From: Gaiellasilicea sp963806955
Lineage (GTDB): Bacteria > Actinomycetota > Thermoleophilia > Gaiellales > Gaiellaceae
Direction of reading: 5' to 3'
Length of the DNA: 64,000 nucleotides
Assembly: GCA_963806955.1 (NCBI GenBank)
Contig: CAWDZG010000002.1
Location: 1,426,001-1,490,000, forward strand
Part shown: piece after piece, positions 48,802 through 57,351 of the stretch
Position numbering within the stretch: the first letter of the stretch is position 1
How the letters are laid out: every line of letters starts with the position of its first letter
Position numbers and translations under genes: made by a program
Notes under the pieces: generated by a model
What the model was told of the DNA's origin: nothing
Seen by the model: the letters and a program-made list of their open reading frames with translations, nothing else
Databases searched by the model: none

Positions 48802-49924
48802 GTGAAGCGGGCCGCTCTCCTCCTGGCACTCGCCGCGGCGCTGTGCCTGGCAGCCGTCGCGGCCGCGACGCCTCCTCCGGTCGAGCGCCGACGCCTACGT
48901 CGTGCAGAACTCCGGCACGGGCGAGGTGCTCGCCTCGCAGGATCCGCGCGAGCGGCTGCCGATGGCGTCGATCACGAAGCTGATGACCGCGATCGTGGCG
49001 CTCGAGCGCTCCTCGCTCGACGACGTCGCCACGATCTCGAAGCAGACCGCGGCGGTCGGCGAGTCGACGATCAACCTGCAGCCCGGCGAGCGTGTCCGCG
49101 TGCGCGACCTGCTGCGCGCGGCGCTCGTCCAGAGCGCGAATGACGCCGCGAACGCGATCGCCGCGTTCGTCGGCAAGGGCTCGGTGGCCCGCTTCGTCGA
49201 GCTGATGAACCTGCGGGCACGGCAGCTCGGCCTGACGGACACGCACTTCGCGAACCCCGACGGCCTCGACGCGCCCGGGCACTTCTCGAGCGCCCGCGAC
49301 GTGACGAAGCTCGCGCGCGTCGCGATGAACAAGCCCTTCATCCGCCAGACGGTTACGCTCGTCGACTCGGAGGCCGCCGGTCGCCAGCTGCGCACGTGGA
49401 ACGACCTGCTCTCGACGTTCCCGAGCCTGATCGGCGTCAAGACCGGGCACACCGACGGCGCCGGCTGGTCGCAGGTGGCTGCGGCGCGGGCGGGCGGTGT
49501 CACGATCTACGCGACCATCCTCGGCGGCGAGACGCGCGAGGGCCGGAACGCGGACCTCGCGGCGCTCTTGACCTGGGGCCTCACGCGCTACCGCACCGTC
49601 TGGGCGGTCGACGGAGACCGGACCTACGCGACCGTACGCACTCCATACGGCAAGCCGCGCGTGCGCCTCGTCGCGGCCAAGCCCACGCTGCGGGTCGTCC
49701 ACGTGGAGCGTCCGCTCGTCGAGCGCATCGTCGTCCCCGTCGAGGCGCGCCTGCCAGTGCGCAAGGGCCAGCGGCTCGGCGAGGTGCAGGTGCTGGACCG
49801 CGGCACGGTGCTTGCCCGCTCGCCACTCGTCGCCGCCAACGACGTCGAGCGGCCGGGGACGCTCGGACGCGTAGGCTTCTACGCTGGACGGACGCTCGAC
49901 CACCTAGGGGGGCTGCTCGGATGA
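48802..49924 (+). pseudogene. D-alanyl-D-alanine carboxypeptidase gene with a frameshift after the signal peptide
   Basis: GTG 48802 encodes a signal peptide (KRAALLLALAAALCLAAVAA) that runs out of frame at about 48881-48888. The next frame continues exactly with the mature enzyme, ADAYVVQNSGTGEVLA. It has the PBP motifs ASITKLM (S-x-x-K), QSAND (S-x-N) and VKTGHT (K-T-G), and the C-terminal beta domain. One extra base explains the break. This low-molecular-weight PBP (DacB/DacF type) trims peptidoglycan pentapeptides. TAGAGT ends 9 nt before the GTG. ATGA overlap with the kinase gene. Confidence 0.85.
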
Positions 49925-50871
49925 TCGTGACCGTCACGCTGAACGCCGCGCTCGACCGCACGCTGACCGTCCCCAACTTCCAGCGGGGGCAGCGACACCG
50001 CGCCAGCCAGGTGCTGACGCTCGCCGGCGGCAAGGGCATCAACATCGCTCGCGCCCTGAAGCGGCTCGACGTCCCGGTGGTCGCGACCGGGCTCGCGGGC
50101 GGCAGAACGGGCACGCGGATCGTCGAGGAGCTGCAGGCCGAGGCGATCCTGAACGACTTCGTCCGGATCGGCGAGGAGTCGCGGACGTCGACCGCCGTCG
50201 TCGACCCGACCGAGAGCTCGTACAGCGAGATCAACGAGTGGGGCCCGAAGGTCACGACCGACGAGCTGCAGACGCTGCTCGAGAAGGTGCACTACCTCTC
50301 CCGCGGCGCCGACTTCGTGGTCTTCGCGGGGTCGCTGCCGCGCGGCGTCGAGGAGAGCTTCTACGCCGAGGCCGTGCGCGACCTCAACCGCCGCGGCGTC
50401 CAGGTCGTGCTCGACTCCGAGGGGCAGCCGCTCCGGCTCGGCACCGAGGCCGAGCCCTGGCTCGTCTCCCCGAACCAGCGCGAGGCGGAGCACGTCGTCG
50501 GGCAGGAGCTCGAGGACGAGGAGGACTACCTGATGGCGCTCGACGCGATGGCTGAGCTCGGCGCCCGCAACGTCCAGATCACGCTCGAGTCCGGCTGCTA
50601 CGCCCTCTTCCGCGAGGACCGGCAGGTGAAGCGCTACCGCGCGAACGCTCCCGTGGTGGATGCCGTCTCGGTCGTCGGCGCCGGCGACGTCCTGCTCGCC
50701 CAGTTCATCGCCGCGCAGCTCGCCGGCAAGTCGGCGGAGGAGGCGCTCAAGCTCGCCGTCGCCGCCGGCACCGCCTCGACGCTCGAGGTCGGGGCGGGCC
50801 GCTTCGACCCGCGCGAGGCCGGCCGCCTCGTCGCCGGCGTCGAGGTGTCGGAGCTCGCGCCCGTCGCCTGA
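49921..50871 (+). CDS. PfkB family sugar kinase (1-phosphofructokinase-like)
   Basis: 316 residues. VTLNAALDRTLTVPNFQRGQ and LTLAGGKGINIARALKRLDV match the FruK/LacC branch. The C-terminal ATP site is SVVGAGDVLLAQFIAA, with the catalytic Asp of GAGD. It probably phosphorylates fructose-1-phosphate, tagatose-6-phosphate or a related sugar phosphate. No PTS gene is nearby. Open codons upstream belong to shadows of the carboxypeptidase. Confidence 0.88.
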   Translation: MIVTVTLNAALDRTLTVPNFQRGQRHRASQVLTLAGGKGINIARALKRLDVPVVATGLAGGRTGTRIVEELQAEAILNDFVRIGEESRTSTAVVDPTESSYSEINEWGPKVTTDELQTLLEKVHYLSRGADFVVFAGSLPRGVEESFYAEAVRDLNRRGVQVVLDSEGQPLRLGTEAEPWLVSPNQREAEHVVGQELEDEEDYLMALDAMAELGARNVQITLESGCYALFREDRQVKRYRANAPVVDAVSVVGAGDVLLAQFIAAQLAGKSAEEALKLAVAAGTASTLEVGAGRFDPREAGRLVAGVEVSELAPVA

Positions 50872-50902
50872 CCCGTCCAGGGTGCTTGGTACGCTGCTTG
50901 CC

Positions 50903-52393
50903 TTGGAGGGGCAGGAGCTTTCGTACGACGAGAAGTTCGGCCGCGAGGGCCTCACCTTCGACGACGTCCTGCTCGTTCCCGCGGAGTCGTCGGTGCTGCC
51001 GAACGACGTGCGCACGGCGACGCGGCTGACGCGGACGATCGCGCTCGAGATCCCGATCGTCTCGGCGGCGATGGACACCGTCACGGAGGCCCGGCTCGCG
51101 ATCGCGCTCGCGCGCGAAGGCGGGATGGGGATCCTGCACCGCAACCTCTCGATCGCCGACCAGGTCGCCGAGGTCGACAAGGTCAAGCGCTCCGAGTCGG
51201 GGATGATCGTGGAGCCCGTGACGCTGCGCCCGGACGACCTCGTCGCGGACGCGCTCGAGCTGATGGCGCGCTACCGCATCTCGGGCGTGCCGATCACCGA
51301 CGAGTCCGGCGTGCTCGTCGGGATCCTGACGAACCGCGACCTCCGCTTCGAGTCGAACACGCGCCAGCCCGTTTCCGCGCTGATGACCTCGCGCGACCTC
51401 GTCACTGCGCCGGTCGGGACGACGCTCGAGGAGGCGAACGAGATCCTGCACCGGCACAAGATCGAGAAGCTGCCGGTCGTCGACGCGGATGGGCGCCTCA
51501 CCGGCCTGATCACCGTCAAGGACATCCAGAAGCGGATCGAGTTCCCGCTCTCGACGAAGGACGAGCAGGGCCGGCTCCGGGTCGGCGCCGCGGTCGGCGT
51601 CGGCCCGGACGCGTTCGAGCGGGCGGGGGCGCTCGTCGCCGCCGAGGTCGACGTGCTCGTCGTCGACACCGCCCACGGCCACTCGCTGTCCGTCGTCGAG
51701 ATGGTGCGGCGTGTCAAGTCCGAGTGGGACGTCCAGGTGATCGCCGGCAACATCGCGACCGCCGAGGCGGCGGAGGCGCTGATCGACGCGGGCGCGGACG
51801 CGATCAAGTGCGGGATCGGGCCGGGCTCGATCTGCACGACGCGCGTCGTCGCAGGCGTCGGCGTGCCTCAGATCACGGCCGTCTTCGAGTGCGCGGAGGC
51901 GGCGATCCGCCACGGCGTCCCGGTGATCGCCGACGGCGGCATGACCTCCTCCGGGGACGTCGCGAAGGCGATCGCCGCCGGCGCCGACACGGTCATGCTC
52001 GGCTCGATGCTCGCCGGCACCGACGAGAGCCCCGGCGACGTGATCCTCGTCCAGGGCGAGCGCTTCAAGGAGTACCGCGGGATGGGCTCGCTCGGTGCGA
52101 TGAAGGCGCGCTCGTTCTCGAAGGACCGGTACTTCCAGGGCGACGTCGAGGACGTGGACAAGCTCGTGCCCGAGGGGATCGAGGGCCGCGTCCCCTACAA
52201 GGGCCCCGTGCAGCAGATCCTCTACCAGCTCGTCGGCGGCCTCCGGCAGGCGATGGGCTACTGCGGCACGCCGACCATCGAGGCGCTGAAGCTCGACTCC
52301 CGCTTCGTCCGCATCACCGGCGCGGGCCTGCGCGAGAGCCACCCGCACGACGTCACGATCACGAAGGACTCGCCGAACTACCGGCGGCCGTAG
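50903..52393 (+). CDS. guaB: IMP dehydrogenase
   Basis: 496 residues. NAD-dependent oxidation of IMP to XMP, the committed step to GMP. TIM barrel with FDDVLLVPAESSVLP, catalytic Cys loop GIGPGSICTTRVV and flap EGIEGRVPYKGP. Inserted CBS pair about 95-210 (YRISGVPITDESGVLVGILT, HKIEKLPVVDADGRLTGLI). The TTG start is chosen because TACGCT (50890-50895) ends 7 nt upstream, as at many starts in this window; GTG 50882 would add seven residues. guaA follows after 1 nt. Confidence 0.94.
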   Translation: MEGQELSYDEKFGREGLTFDDVLLVPAESSVLPNDVRTATRLTRTIALEIPIVSAAMDTVTEARLAIALAREGGMGILHRNLSIADQVAEVDKVKRSESGMIVEPVTLRPDDLVADALELMARYRISGVPITDESGVLVGILTNRDLRFESNTRQPVSALMTSRDLVTAPVGTTLEEANEILHRHKIEKLPVVDADGRLTGLITVKDIQKRIEFPLSTKDEQGRLRVGAAVGVGPDAFERAGALVAAEVDVLVVDTAHGHSLSVVEMVRRVKSEWDVQVIAGNIATAEAAEALIDAGADAIKCGIGPGSICTTRVVAGVGVPQITAVFECAEAAIRHGVPVIADGGMTSSGDVAKAIAAGADTVMLGSMLAGTDESPGDVILVQGERFKEYRGMGSLGAMKARSFSKDRYFQGDVEDVDKLVPEGIEGRVPYKGPVQQILYQLVGGLRQAMGYCGTPTIEALKLDSRFVRITGAGLRESHPHDVTITKDSPNYRRP

Positions 52394-52394
52394 C

Positions 52395-53969
52395 GTGGGC
52401 TCCGTCCATCCGCTCCCGGTCCCGGAGCCCCCGGTCGAGGAGCGGCCCGTGCTCGTGCTCGACCTCGGCGGCCAGTACGCGCAGCTGATCGCGCGCCGCG
52501 TCCGCGACGCGCGCGTCTACTCCGAGCTCGTGCCGCACACGCTCGGCGTCGACGAGATCCGGCGCCGCAACCCGGTCGCGCTGATCCTGTCCGGCGGTCC
52601 CGCCTCCGTGTATGCCGACGGTGCGCCACGTGTGGACAAGGAGCTGTTCGGGCTCGGGATCCCGACGCTCGGCATCTGTTACGGCGCCCAGCTGATGGCG
52701 CTCGAGCTCGGCGGCGAGGTGGCGCGCACCGGTGCCTCGGAGTTCGGCAAGACCGAGCTGGACGAGGGCTCGGGCGCCCTCTTCAACGGCCTGCCGCCGC
52801 AGCAGACGGTCTGGATGAGCCACCGCGACACCGTTGTCGCCCCGCCGGAGGGAGCCACCGTCACGGGCCGCTCCGCCTCGACGCCCGTGGCCGCGTTCGA
52901 GGATCCGGCGCGCCGGCTCTACGGCGTCCAGTTCCACCCGGAGGTCGTGCACACGCCCCACGGCCAGGACCTGCTGAAGAACTTCCTCTACGGGGTCGCC
53001 GACGCGCCGCCCGCGTGGACGCCGGCGGCCCTGATCGAAGAGCAGGTCGGGCGGATCCGCGCGCAAGTCGGCTCCGAGCGCGTCCTCTGCGCGCTCTCGG
53101 GCGGCGTCGACTCGGCCGTCGCGGCGCTGCTCGTGCACAAGGCGGTCGGCGACCAGCTCACCTGCGTCTTCGTCGACCACGGCTTCATGCGCTCGAACGA
53201 GGCCGAGCAGGTCCAGGAGACCTTCGGCGGCCACTTCCACGTCCCGCTCGTGCACGTGCAGGCGCAGGAGCGCTTCCTGGCCCGGCTCGAGGGGATCGAC
53301 GAGCCGGAGGAGAAGCGCAAGCGGATCGGCGAGGAGTTCATCCGCGTCTTCGAGGAGGAGGCCGTCAAGCTCGGCGACACGCGCTTCCTCGTCCAGGGCA
53401 CGCTCTACTCGGACGTGATCGAGTCCGGCGGCACCGAGGGCGTTGCGGCGAAGATCAAGTCGCACCACAACGTCGGCGGTCTGCCGGAGGAGATGGCGAT
53501 GGAGCTCGTCGAGCCGTTGCGCCTTCTCTTCAAGGACGAGGTGCGGCGGGTCGGCGAGGAGCTCGGGATGCCCGAGCGGATGGTGTGGCGGCAGCCGTTC
53601 CCGGGCCCGGGCCTGGCGATCCGGATCATCGGGGAGGTCACGCGCGAGCGGCTCGACATCCTCCGTGCCGCCGACACGGTGCTGCAGGAGGAGGTGCGGC
53701 GCGCGGGCCTCTACCGCGAGCTCTGGCAGAGCTTCGCCGTGCTGCCGGCGATCAAGTCGGTCGGCGTGCAAGGCGACGAGCGCACCTACGCGTACCCGAT
53801 CGTGATCCGCGCGGTCACGTCCGAGGATGCGATGACCGCCGACTGGGCGCGCCTCCCGTACGACCTGCTCGAGACGATCTCCAGTCGCATCATCAACGAG
53901 ATCCCGGGGGTCAACCGGGTCGCGCTCGACATCAGCTCGAAGCCGCCGTCCACGATCGAGTGGGAGTAG
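52395..53969 (+). CDS. guaA: GMP synthase (glutamine-hydrolysing)
   Basis: 524 residues. N-terminal GATase with LDLGGQYAQLIARRVRDARV, nucleophile LGICYGAQLMAL and GVQFHPEVVHTP. Then the PP-loop ATP pyrophosphatase VLCALSGGVDSAVAALLVHK, and a C-terminal dimerisation domain ending DISSKPPSTIEWE. Amidates XMP to GMP. GTG start 1 nt after the guaB stop, so the two purine genes are one operon. Confidence 0.96.
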   Translation: MGSVHPLPVPEPPVEERPVLVLDLGGQYAQLIARRVRDARVYSELVPHTLGVDEIRRRNPVALILSGGPASVYADGAPRVDKELFGLGIPTLGICYGAQLMALELGGEVARTGASEFGKTELDEGSGALFNGLPPQQTVWMSHRDTVVAPPEGATVTGRSASTPVAAFEDPARRLYGVQFHPEVVHTPHGQDLLKNFLYGVADAPPAWTPAALIEEQVGRIRAQVGSERVLCALSGGVDSAVAALLVHKAVGDQLTCVFVDHGFMRSNEAEQVQETFGGHFHVPLVHVQAQERFLARLEGIDEPEEKRKRIGEEFIRVFEEEAVKLGDTRFLVQGTLYSDVIESGGTEGVAAKIKSHHNVGGLPEEMAMELVEPLRLLFKDEVRRVGEELGMPERMVWRQPFPGPGLAIRIIGEVTRERLDILRAADTVLQEEVRRAGLYRELWQSFAVLPAIKSVGVQGDERTYAYPIVIRAVTSEDAMTADWARLPYDLLETISSRIINEIPGVNRVALDISSKPPSTIEWE

Positions 53970-53975
53970 CCCGGC

Positions 53976-54017
53976 TTGACCTGAGATAGTTACTGGGTAT
54001 ATATACCGGGTAACTAT
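53976..54017 (+). promoter_or_regulatory. padR promoter overlapped by a 32-bp operator palindrome
   Basis: TTGACC (53976-53981) and TATATA (53998-54003 or 54000-54005) form the promoter. A 32-bp inverted repeat (53986-54017) with 14 of 16 paired positions matching and a perfect GGTATATATACC centre covers the -10 and reaches the ATG at 54016. The A/T-rich, near-perfect dyad just before a PadR gene is a strong autoregulatory operator candidate, and the message should be leaderless. Confidence 0.85.
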
Positions 54018-54537
54018 GAAGTACTCGTTCCTCGCTTTGCTCGCGAACGGCCCCGCGCACGGCTACGAGCTGAAGCAGGAGCTCGAGCGCCGCTTCGACG
54101 CCGTGCTCGCGCCGCTGAACGCCGGCCAGGTCTACACGACGCTGCAGCGGCTGGAGCGGGACGGCCTCGTCGCCGACGCCGGCATCGCTGCGGACGCCCG
54201 TAACAAGAAGGTCTACGAGCTGACGAGTGAGGGCCGCAAGGCGCTGCTCGAGTGGGTGGAGGCGCCGACGCGAGGGCCGCGGCTCAAGGACGAGTTCTTC
54301 GTCAAGCTGATCCTGGCCGGCCAGACCGGCATCGCCGCGCCGCAGTCGCTGATCGACCGGCAGCGGCGCCACTACCTCCAGCTTCTGCGCGAGCTCGGCG
54401 AGCTGGCCGAGCGCCCGAACGGCGACGTCGCGGCCTCGCTCCTCGTGGAGGGCGCCGCTCTGCATCTCGAGGCCGATCTCACCTGGCTCGAGCGCTGCGA
54501 GGAACGACTGCTACCCCGAAGGGAGAACGACGTATGA
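54016..54537 (+). CDS. PadR family regulator of the adjacent ABC transporter
   Basis: 173 residues: the winged helix (KYSFLALLANGPAHGYELKQ, LNAGQVYTTLQRLERDGLVA, NKKVYELTSEGRKALLEW) plus an alpha-helical C-terminal dimerisation domain (about 95-173), as in the PadR-s1/LmrR long group. Its stop overlaps the ATPase ATG (ATGA), so it heads an operon padR-ATPase-permease. In relatives such regulators sense the drugs exported by the pump. Confidence 0.92.
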   Translation: MKYSFLALLANGPAHGYELKQELERRFDAVLAPLNAGQVYTTLQRLERDGLVADAGIAADARNKKVYELTSEGRKALLEWVEAPTRGPRLKDEFFVKLILAGQTGIAAPQSLIDRQRRHYLQLLRELGELAERPNGDVAASLLVEGAALHLEADLTWLERCEERLLPRRENDV

Positions 54538-55271
54538 CCACGATCCTCGAGGCGACCGGGCTCGCCCGCACGTTCGACACCGGCGGCACCTCCGTCCTGG
54601 CCCTCCGCGGCGTCGACCTCAGTGTCGACCGTGGCGAGTTCGTCGCCGTGATGGGCCCGAGCGGCTGCGGCAAGTCGACCCTCCTGCACCTGCTCGCCGG
54701 CCTCGACCGCCCGACTGCGGGCTCGATCGCTCTCGACGGCGAGCGGGTCGACCGCCTGAGCGAGGCCGCCTGGGCCGTCCGCCGCCGCCGGCGGATCGGC
54801 TTCGTCTTCCAGTCGTACAACCTGCTGCCGAACCTGAACGCCGCGGAGAACGTCGAGCTGCCGGCGCTGCTCGTCGGCAGCAGCCGGGCGGAGGCAGCCG
54901 CCCGGCGGGCGGAGCTCTTCGAGCGGCTCGGGCTCCTCGAGCGGGAGCGCGCGCTGCCCGCGCAGCTCTCCGGCGGCGAGCAGCAGCGCGTCGCGATCGC
55001 GCGTGCGCTCGTGAACCGGCCCGCCCTGCTGCTCGCCGACGAGCCGACCGGCAATCTCGACACGGCCTCGGCGTCGGCGGTGGTCCGGGCCCTGCGCGAC
55101 CTCGGGCGAGGCGGGCAGGCGATCCTGCTCGTCACGCACGATCCCCGCGTCGCCGCGGCGGCCGGGCGCGTGGTGACGATGCGCGACGGGCTCGTGACGG
55201 ACGACGCGCAGCTGAGCGACCCCGAGAGTCCCGTCGCGTCGCTCACGGGCCTGCTCGAGCTGGAGGTGTGA
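54534..55271 (+). CDS. ABC transporter ATP-binding protein (MacB/LolD type)
   Basis: 245 residues. Walker A MGPSGCGKSTLLHLLAGLDR, Q-loop FVFQSYNLLPNLNA, signature LSGGEQQRVAIARAL, Walker B LLADEPTGNLDTAS, H-loop LLVTHDPRVA. This ATPase type drives FtsX-like permeases that act mechanically on envelope substrates or export peptides and drugs. Coupled by overlaps to padR upstream and the permease downstream. Confidence 0.94.
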   Translation: MTTILEATGLARTFDTGGTSVLALRGVDLSVDRGEFVAVMGPSGCGKSTLLHLLAGLDRPTAGSIALDGERVDRLSEAAWAVRRRRRIGFVFQSYNLLPNLNAAENVELPALLVGSSRAEAAARRAELFERLGLLERERALPAQLSGGEQQRVAIARALVNRPALLLADEPTGNLDTASASAVVRALRDLGRGGQAILLVTHDPRVAAAAGRVVTMRDGLVTDDAQLSDPESPVASLTGLLELEV

Positions 55272-57061
55272 GGATGGCCGCGGCGTACCTCCGCCTGGCC
55301 TTTGCGGATCTCGGTCGCCGGCGCCTGGCCGCCGCGCTGACGGTGCTCGTCGTGGCTGCGGCAACCACGACGCTGACGCTCGCGCTCTCGATCGGTCGGG
55401 TCGCCGAGCGGCCGTGGGACCGCACCTTCGCGGCCACGAACGGCGCTCACGTGACCGTGACCGCGCTGGCGCCGGGCGTCGACCTGGAGCAGCTGGCGCG
55501 TCTGCCCGGCGTCGTCGGGACGTCCGGAGTCCAGAGGATGGCGATCGCAGCGCTGCCGCTCGAGGACGGACGGTACGGCGTGCGTCTCGTCGCCACCGAG
55601 CGCGAGCCGGCAGCTGTGGCCAGGCCGCTTCTCGTCGACGGGTCCTGGGCGCGCCCGGGTGCGGTCGTGGTCGAGCGCAGCTTCGCCCGCTACCACGGCA
55701 TTGCGGTGGGCGACACGCTGACCGTCGGCTCCACCGAGGTCGAGGTCGCCGGTGTCGCGGTGACGACACAGGTACAGCGCTATCCCCGCACCCAACCGGG
55801 CGTCGCCTTCGCGCTCGACGAGACGATCGCCCGCGCGGTGCCCGGAGGCGCGAACGGCGCCGAGATCGGGCTCCGGATCGCCGACGAGGCCGACACGGCA
55901 CGTGTCGCCGCGGCGGCGGCTGCCCTGTTCCCGCCGGACGCGGTCGGCGTCGAGGACTGGCGCGCGCAGAGGGCGGAGGCGATCGAATCGGCCCGGACGA
56001 GCCGGCTCGTCCTGTTCACGTTCAGCGTCCTGATGCTGATCGCAGCGACTGCCGTCCTGGCGACGCTCGTCGGCGGGCGGGTGATCGCGCAGTTCCGACA
56101 GCTCGGCCTGCTCAAGGCGATCGGGTTCACCCCCGCGCAGGTGACGGGCGTGCTCGTGCTCGAGCAGCTCCTGCTCGCTCTGATCGGCGCCGTGGCCGGG
56201 GTCGCGCTCGCGGCTGCGACCACGCCGGCCTTCGTCGCCGCGTCCGCCGCGCTCCTCGACGCGCCCGATTCGGCCGCGCTCGCCTGGCCGCTCGTCGCAG
56301 GCGTGCTCGTCACCGTGCTCGCGACGGTGGCCGTCTTCACCGCGCTCGCAGGCTGGCGAGGAACCCGGCGTGCCGTCGTGAGCCTCACGTCGGCTCGTGG
56401 GCCAGCGCGGTCGTCCCGGACGGCTGCGGTCGCGCAGAGGCTGCGGTTGCCGCAGCCGTACGTGCTCGGCGCACGGGACTCGTTCGCGCGGCCCGGCCGG
56501 GCGGCCCTGACCGTGCTCAGCCTGGCCCTGACGGTCGCCGCCGTGGTCGCGACCGTCGCGATGGAGGCGTCGCTGAGCGTCGAGTCGGCCGCGAGCGTGA
56601 CGGCGCCTCCCCCGGGCCTGCCGCCGCTCGAGTGGGACGTCGTCGCCGTCACCGGCGACGCGGGCCAACTTCGTCCCGTCGTCTACGGGCTCGATGCGGC
56701 GCTGCTCGCGCTCGGCCTCGCCAACCTGCTCGCGACGCTCCTGCTCGGGCTGCGAGAGCGCAGCCGCGACCTGGGCGTCCTGAAGACGATCGGCCTGACT
56801 CCGCGGCAGGTGGTCACGGCCCTCGTGGCCGCGAACGCGCTGCTCGCCGCGGCGGCCGTGGTGGTCGGCATCCCCCTCGGGCTCGCGCTCTTCCGGGCAG
56901 TGCTCGAAGCCGACGGCAGCTCCGAGTCCCTCGCCTATCCGAGCCTGCCGGCGCTGGCGCTGTTGCTCCCGGCGACCGTCGCGGCGGTTGCGCTCGTGAC
57001 CGCGCTCGCCGGTCGCCGGGCCGCAGCGCACTCCGTCGCAGCGGCGCTTCGGGCCGAGTAG
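55268..57061 (+). CDS. FtsX-like ABC transporter permease
   Basis: 597 residues with two FtsX-type modules. N-terminal TM helix (LAAALTVLVVAAATTTLTLA), a large extracytoplasmic domain (about 45-230), three TM helices (VLFTFSVLMLIAATAVLATL and following), then a second block (about 400-597) ending in three more. Contacts with the ATPase are QFRQLGLLKAIGFTPAQV and RSRDLGVLKTIGLTPRQV. Probable export or envelope-remodelling pump under PadR control. GTG overlaps the ATPase stop. Confidence 0.9.
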   Translation: MRMAAAYLRLAFADLGRRRLAAALTVLVVAAATTTLTLALSIGRVAERPWDRTFAATNGAHVTVTALAPGVDLEQLARLPGVVGTSGVQRMAIAALPLEDGRYGVRLVATEREPAAVARPLLVDGSWARPGAVVVERSFARYHGIAVGDTLTVGSTEVEVAGVAVTTQVQRYPRTQPGVAFALDETIARAVPGGANGAEIGLRIADEADTARVAAAAAALFPPDAVGVEDWRAQRAEAIESARTSRLVLFTFSVLMLIAATAVLATLVGGRVIAQFRQLGLLKAIGFTPAQVTGVLVLEQLLLALIGAVAGVALAAATTPAFVAASAALLDAPDSAALAWPLVAGVLVTVLATVAVFTALAGWRGTRRAVVSLTSARGPARSSRTAAVAQRLRLPQPYVLGARDSFARPGRAALTVLSLALTVAAVVATVAMEASLSVESAASVTAPPPGLPPLEWDVVAVTGDAGQLRPVVYGLDAALLALGLANLLATLLLGLRERSRDLGVLKTIGLTPRQVVTALVAANALLAAAAVVVGIPLGLALFRAVLEADGSSESLAYPSLPALALLLPATVAAVALVTALAGRRAAAHSVAAALRAE

Positions 57062-57062
57062 C

Positions 57063-57329
57063 TCAGCGGAGCTCGAAGCCCTCGAGACCCTCGGGCTCCT
57101 CGCTCTCCACGTCGACCCAGTCGACGCGCGCGCCGCGTGGGCCTTCGCGCACGAACGCGAGCAGCCCGTCGACCGCGTCCCGCTCGCCCTCGAAGACCGC
57201 CTCGACGCTCCCGTCAGCGCAGTTTCGGACCCAGCCCGCGACGCCGGCCGTGAGCGCGCGACGCTTCGTCGTCTCGCGGAAGAAGACGCCCTGGACGTGG
57301 CCCTTCACGGCGACACGGCGGCGGAGCAT
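57063..57329 (-). CDS. acyP: Acylphosphatase
   Basis: 88 residues. AVKGHVQGVFFRETTKRRAL holds the catalytic Arg, and GWVRNCADGSVEAVFEG holds the catalytic Asn. Hydrolyses acyl phosphates. ATG 57329 with TATCCT ending 6 nt upstream on the minus strand; divergent from the MFS gene across 22 bp. Upstream codons to 57380 overlap that gene and are not used. Confidence 0.94.
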   Translation of the reverse strand: MLRRRVAVKGHVQGVFFRETTKRRALTAGVAGWVRNCADGSVEAVFEGERDAVDGLLAFVREGPRGARVDWVDVESEEPEGLEGFELR

Positions 57330-57335
57330 GGACGA

Positions 57336-57345
57336 AGGATAGGTT
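57336..57345. promoter_or_regulatory. Overlapping divergent -10 elements between acyP and the MFS gene
   Basis: Minus-strand TATCCT (57336-57341) ends 6 nt before acyP ATG 57329, and plus-strand TAGGTT (57340-57345) ends 6 nt before GTG 57352. The hexamers share two bases within a 22-bp gap, leaving no room for leaders on either side. Confidence 0.55.
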
Positions 57346-57351
57346 CCCCGC

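Noticed and set aside
54479..57031. An 850-codon minus-strand frame opposite the ABC transporter operon
   Set aside because: Shadow frame of the ATPase and permease, low complexity, no domain or start signal.
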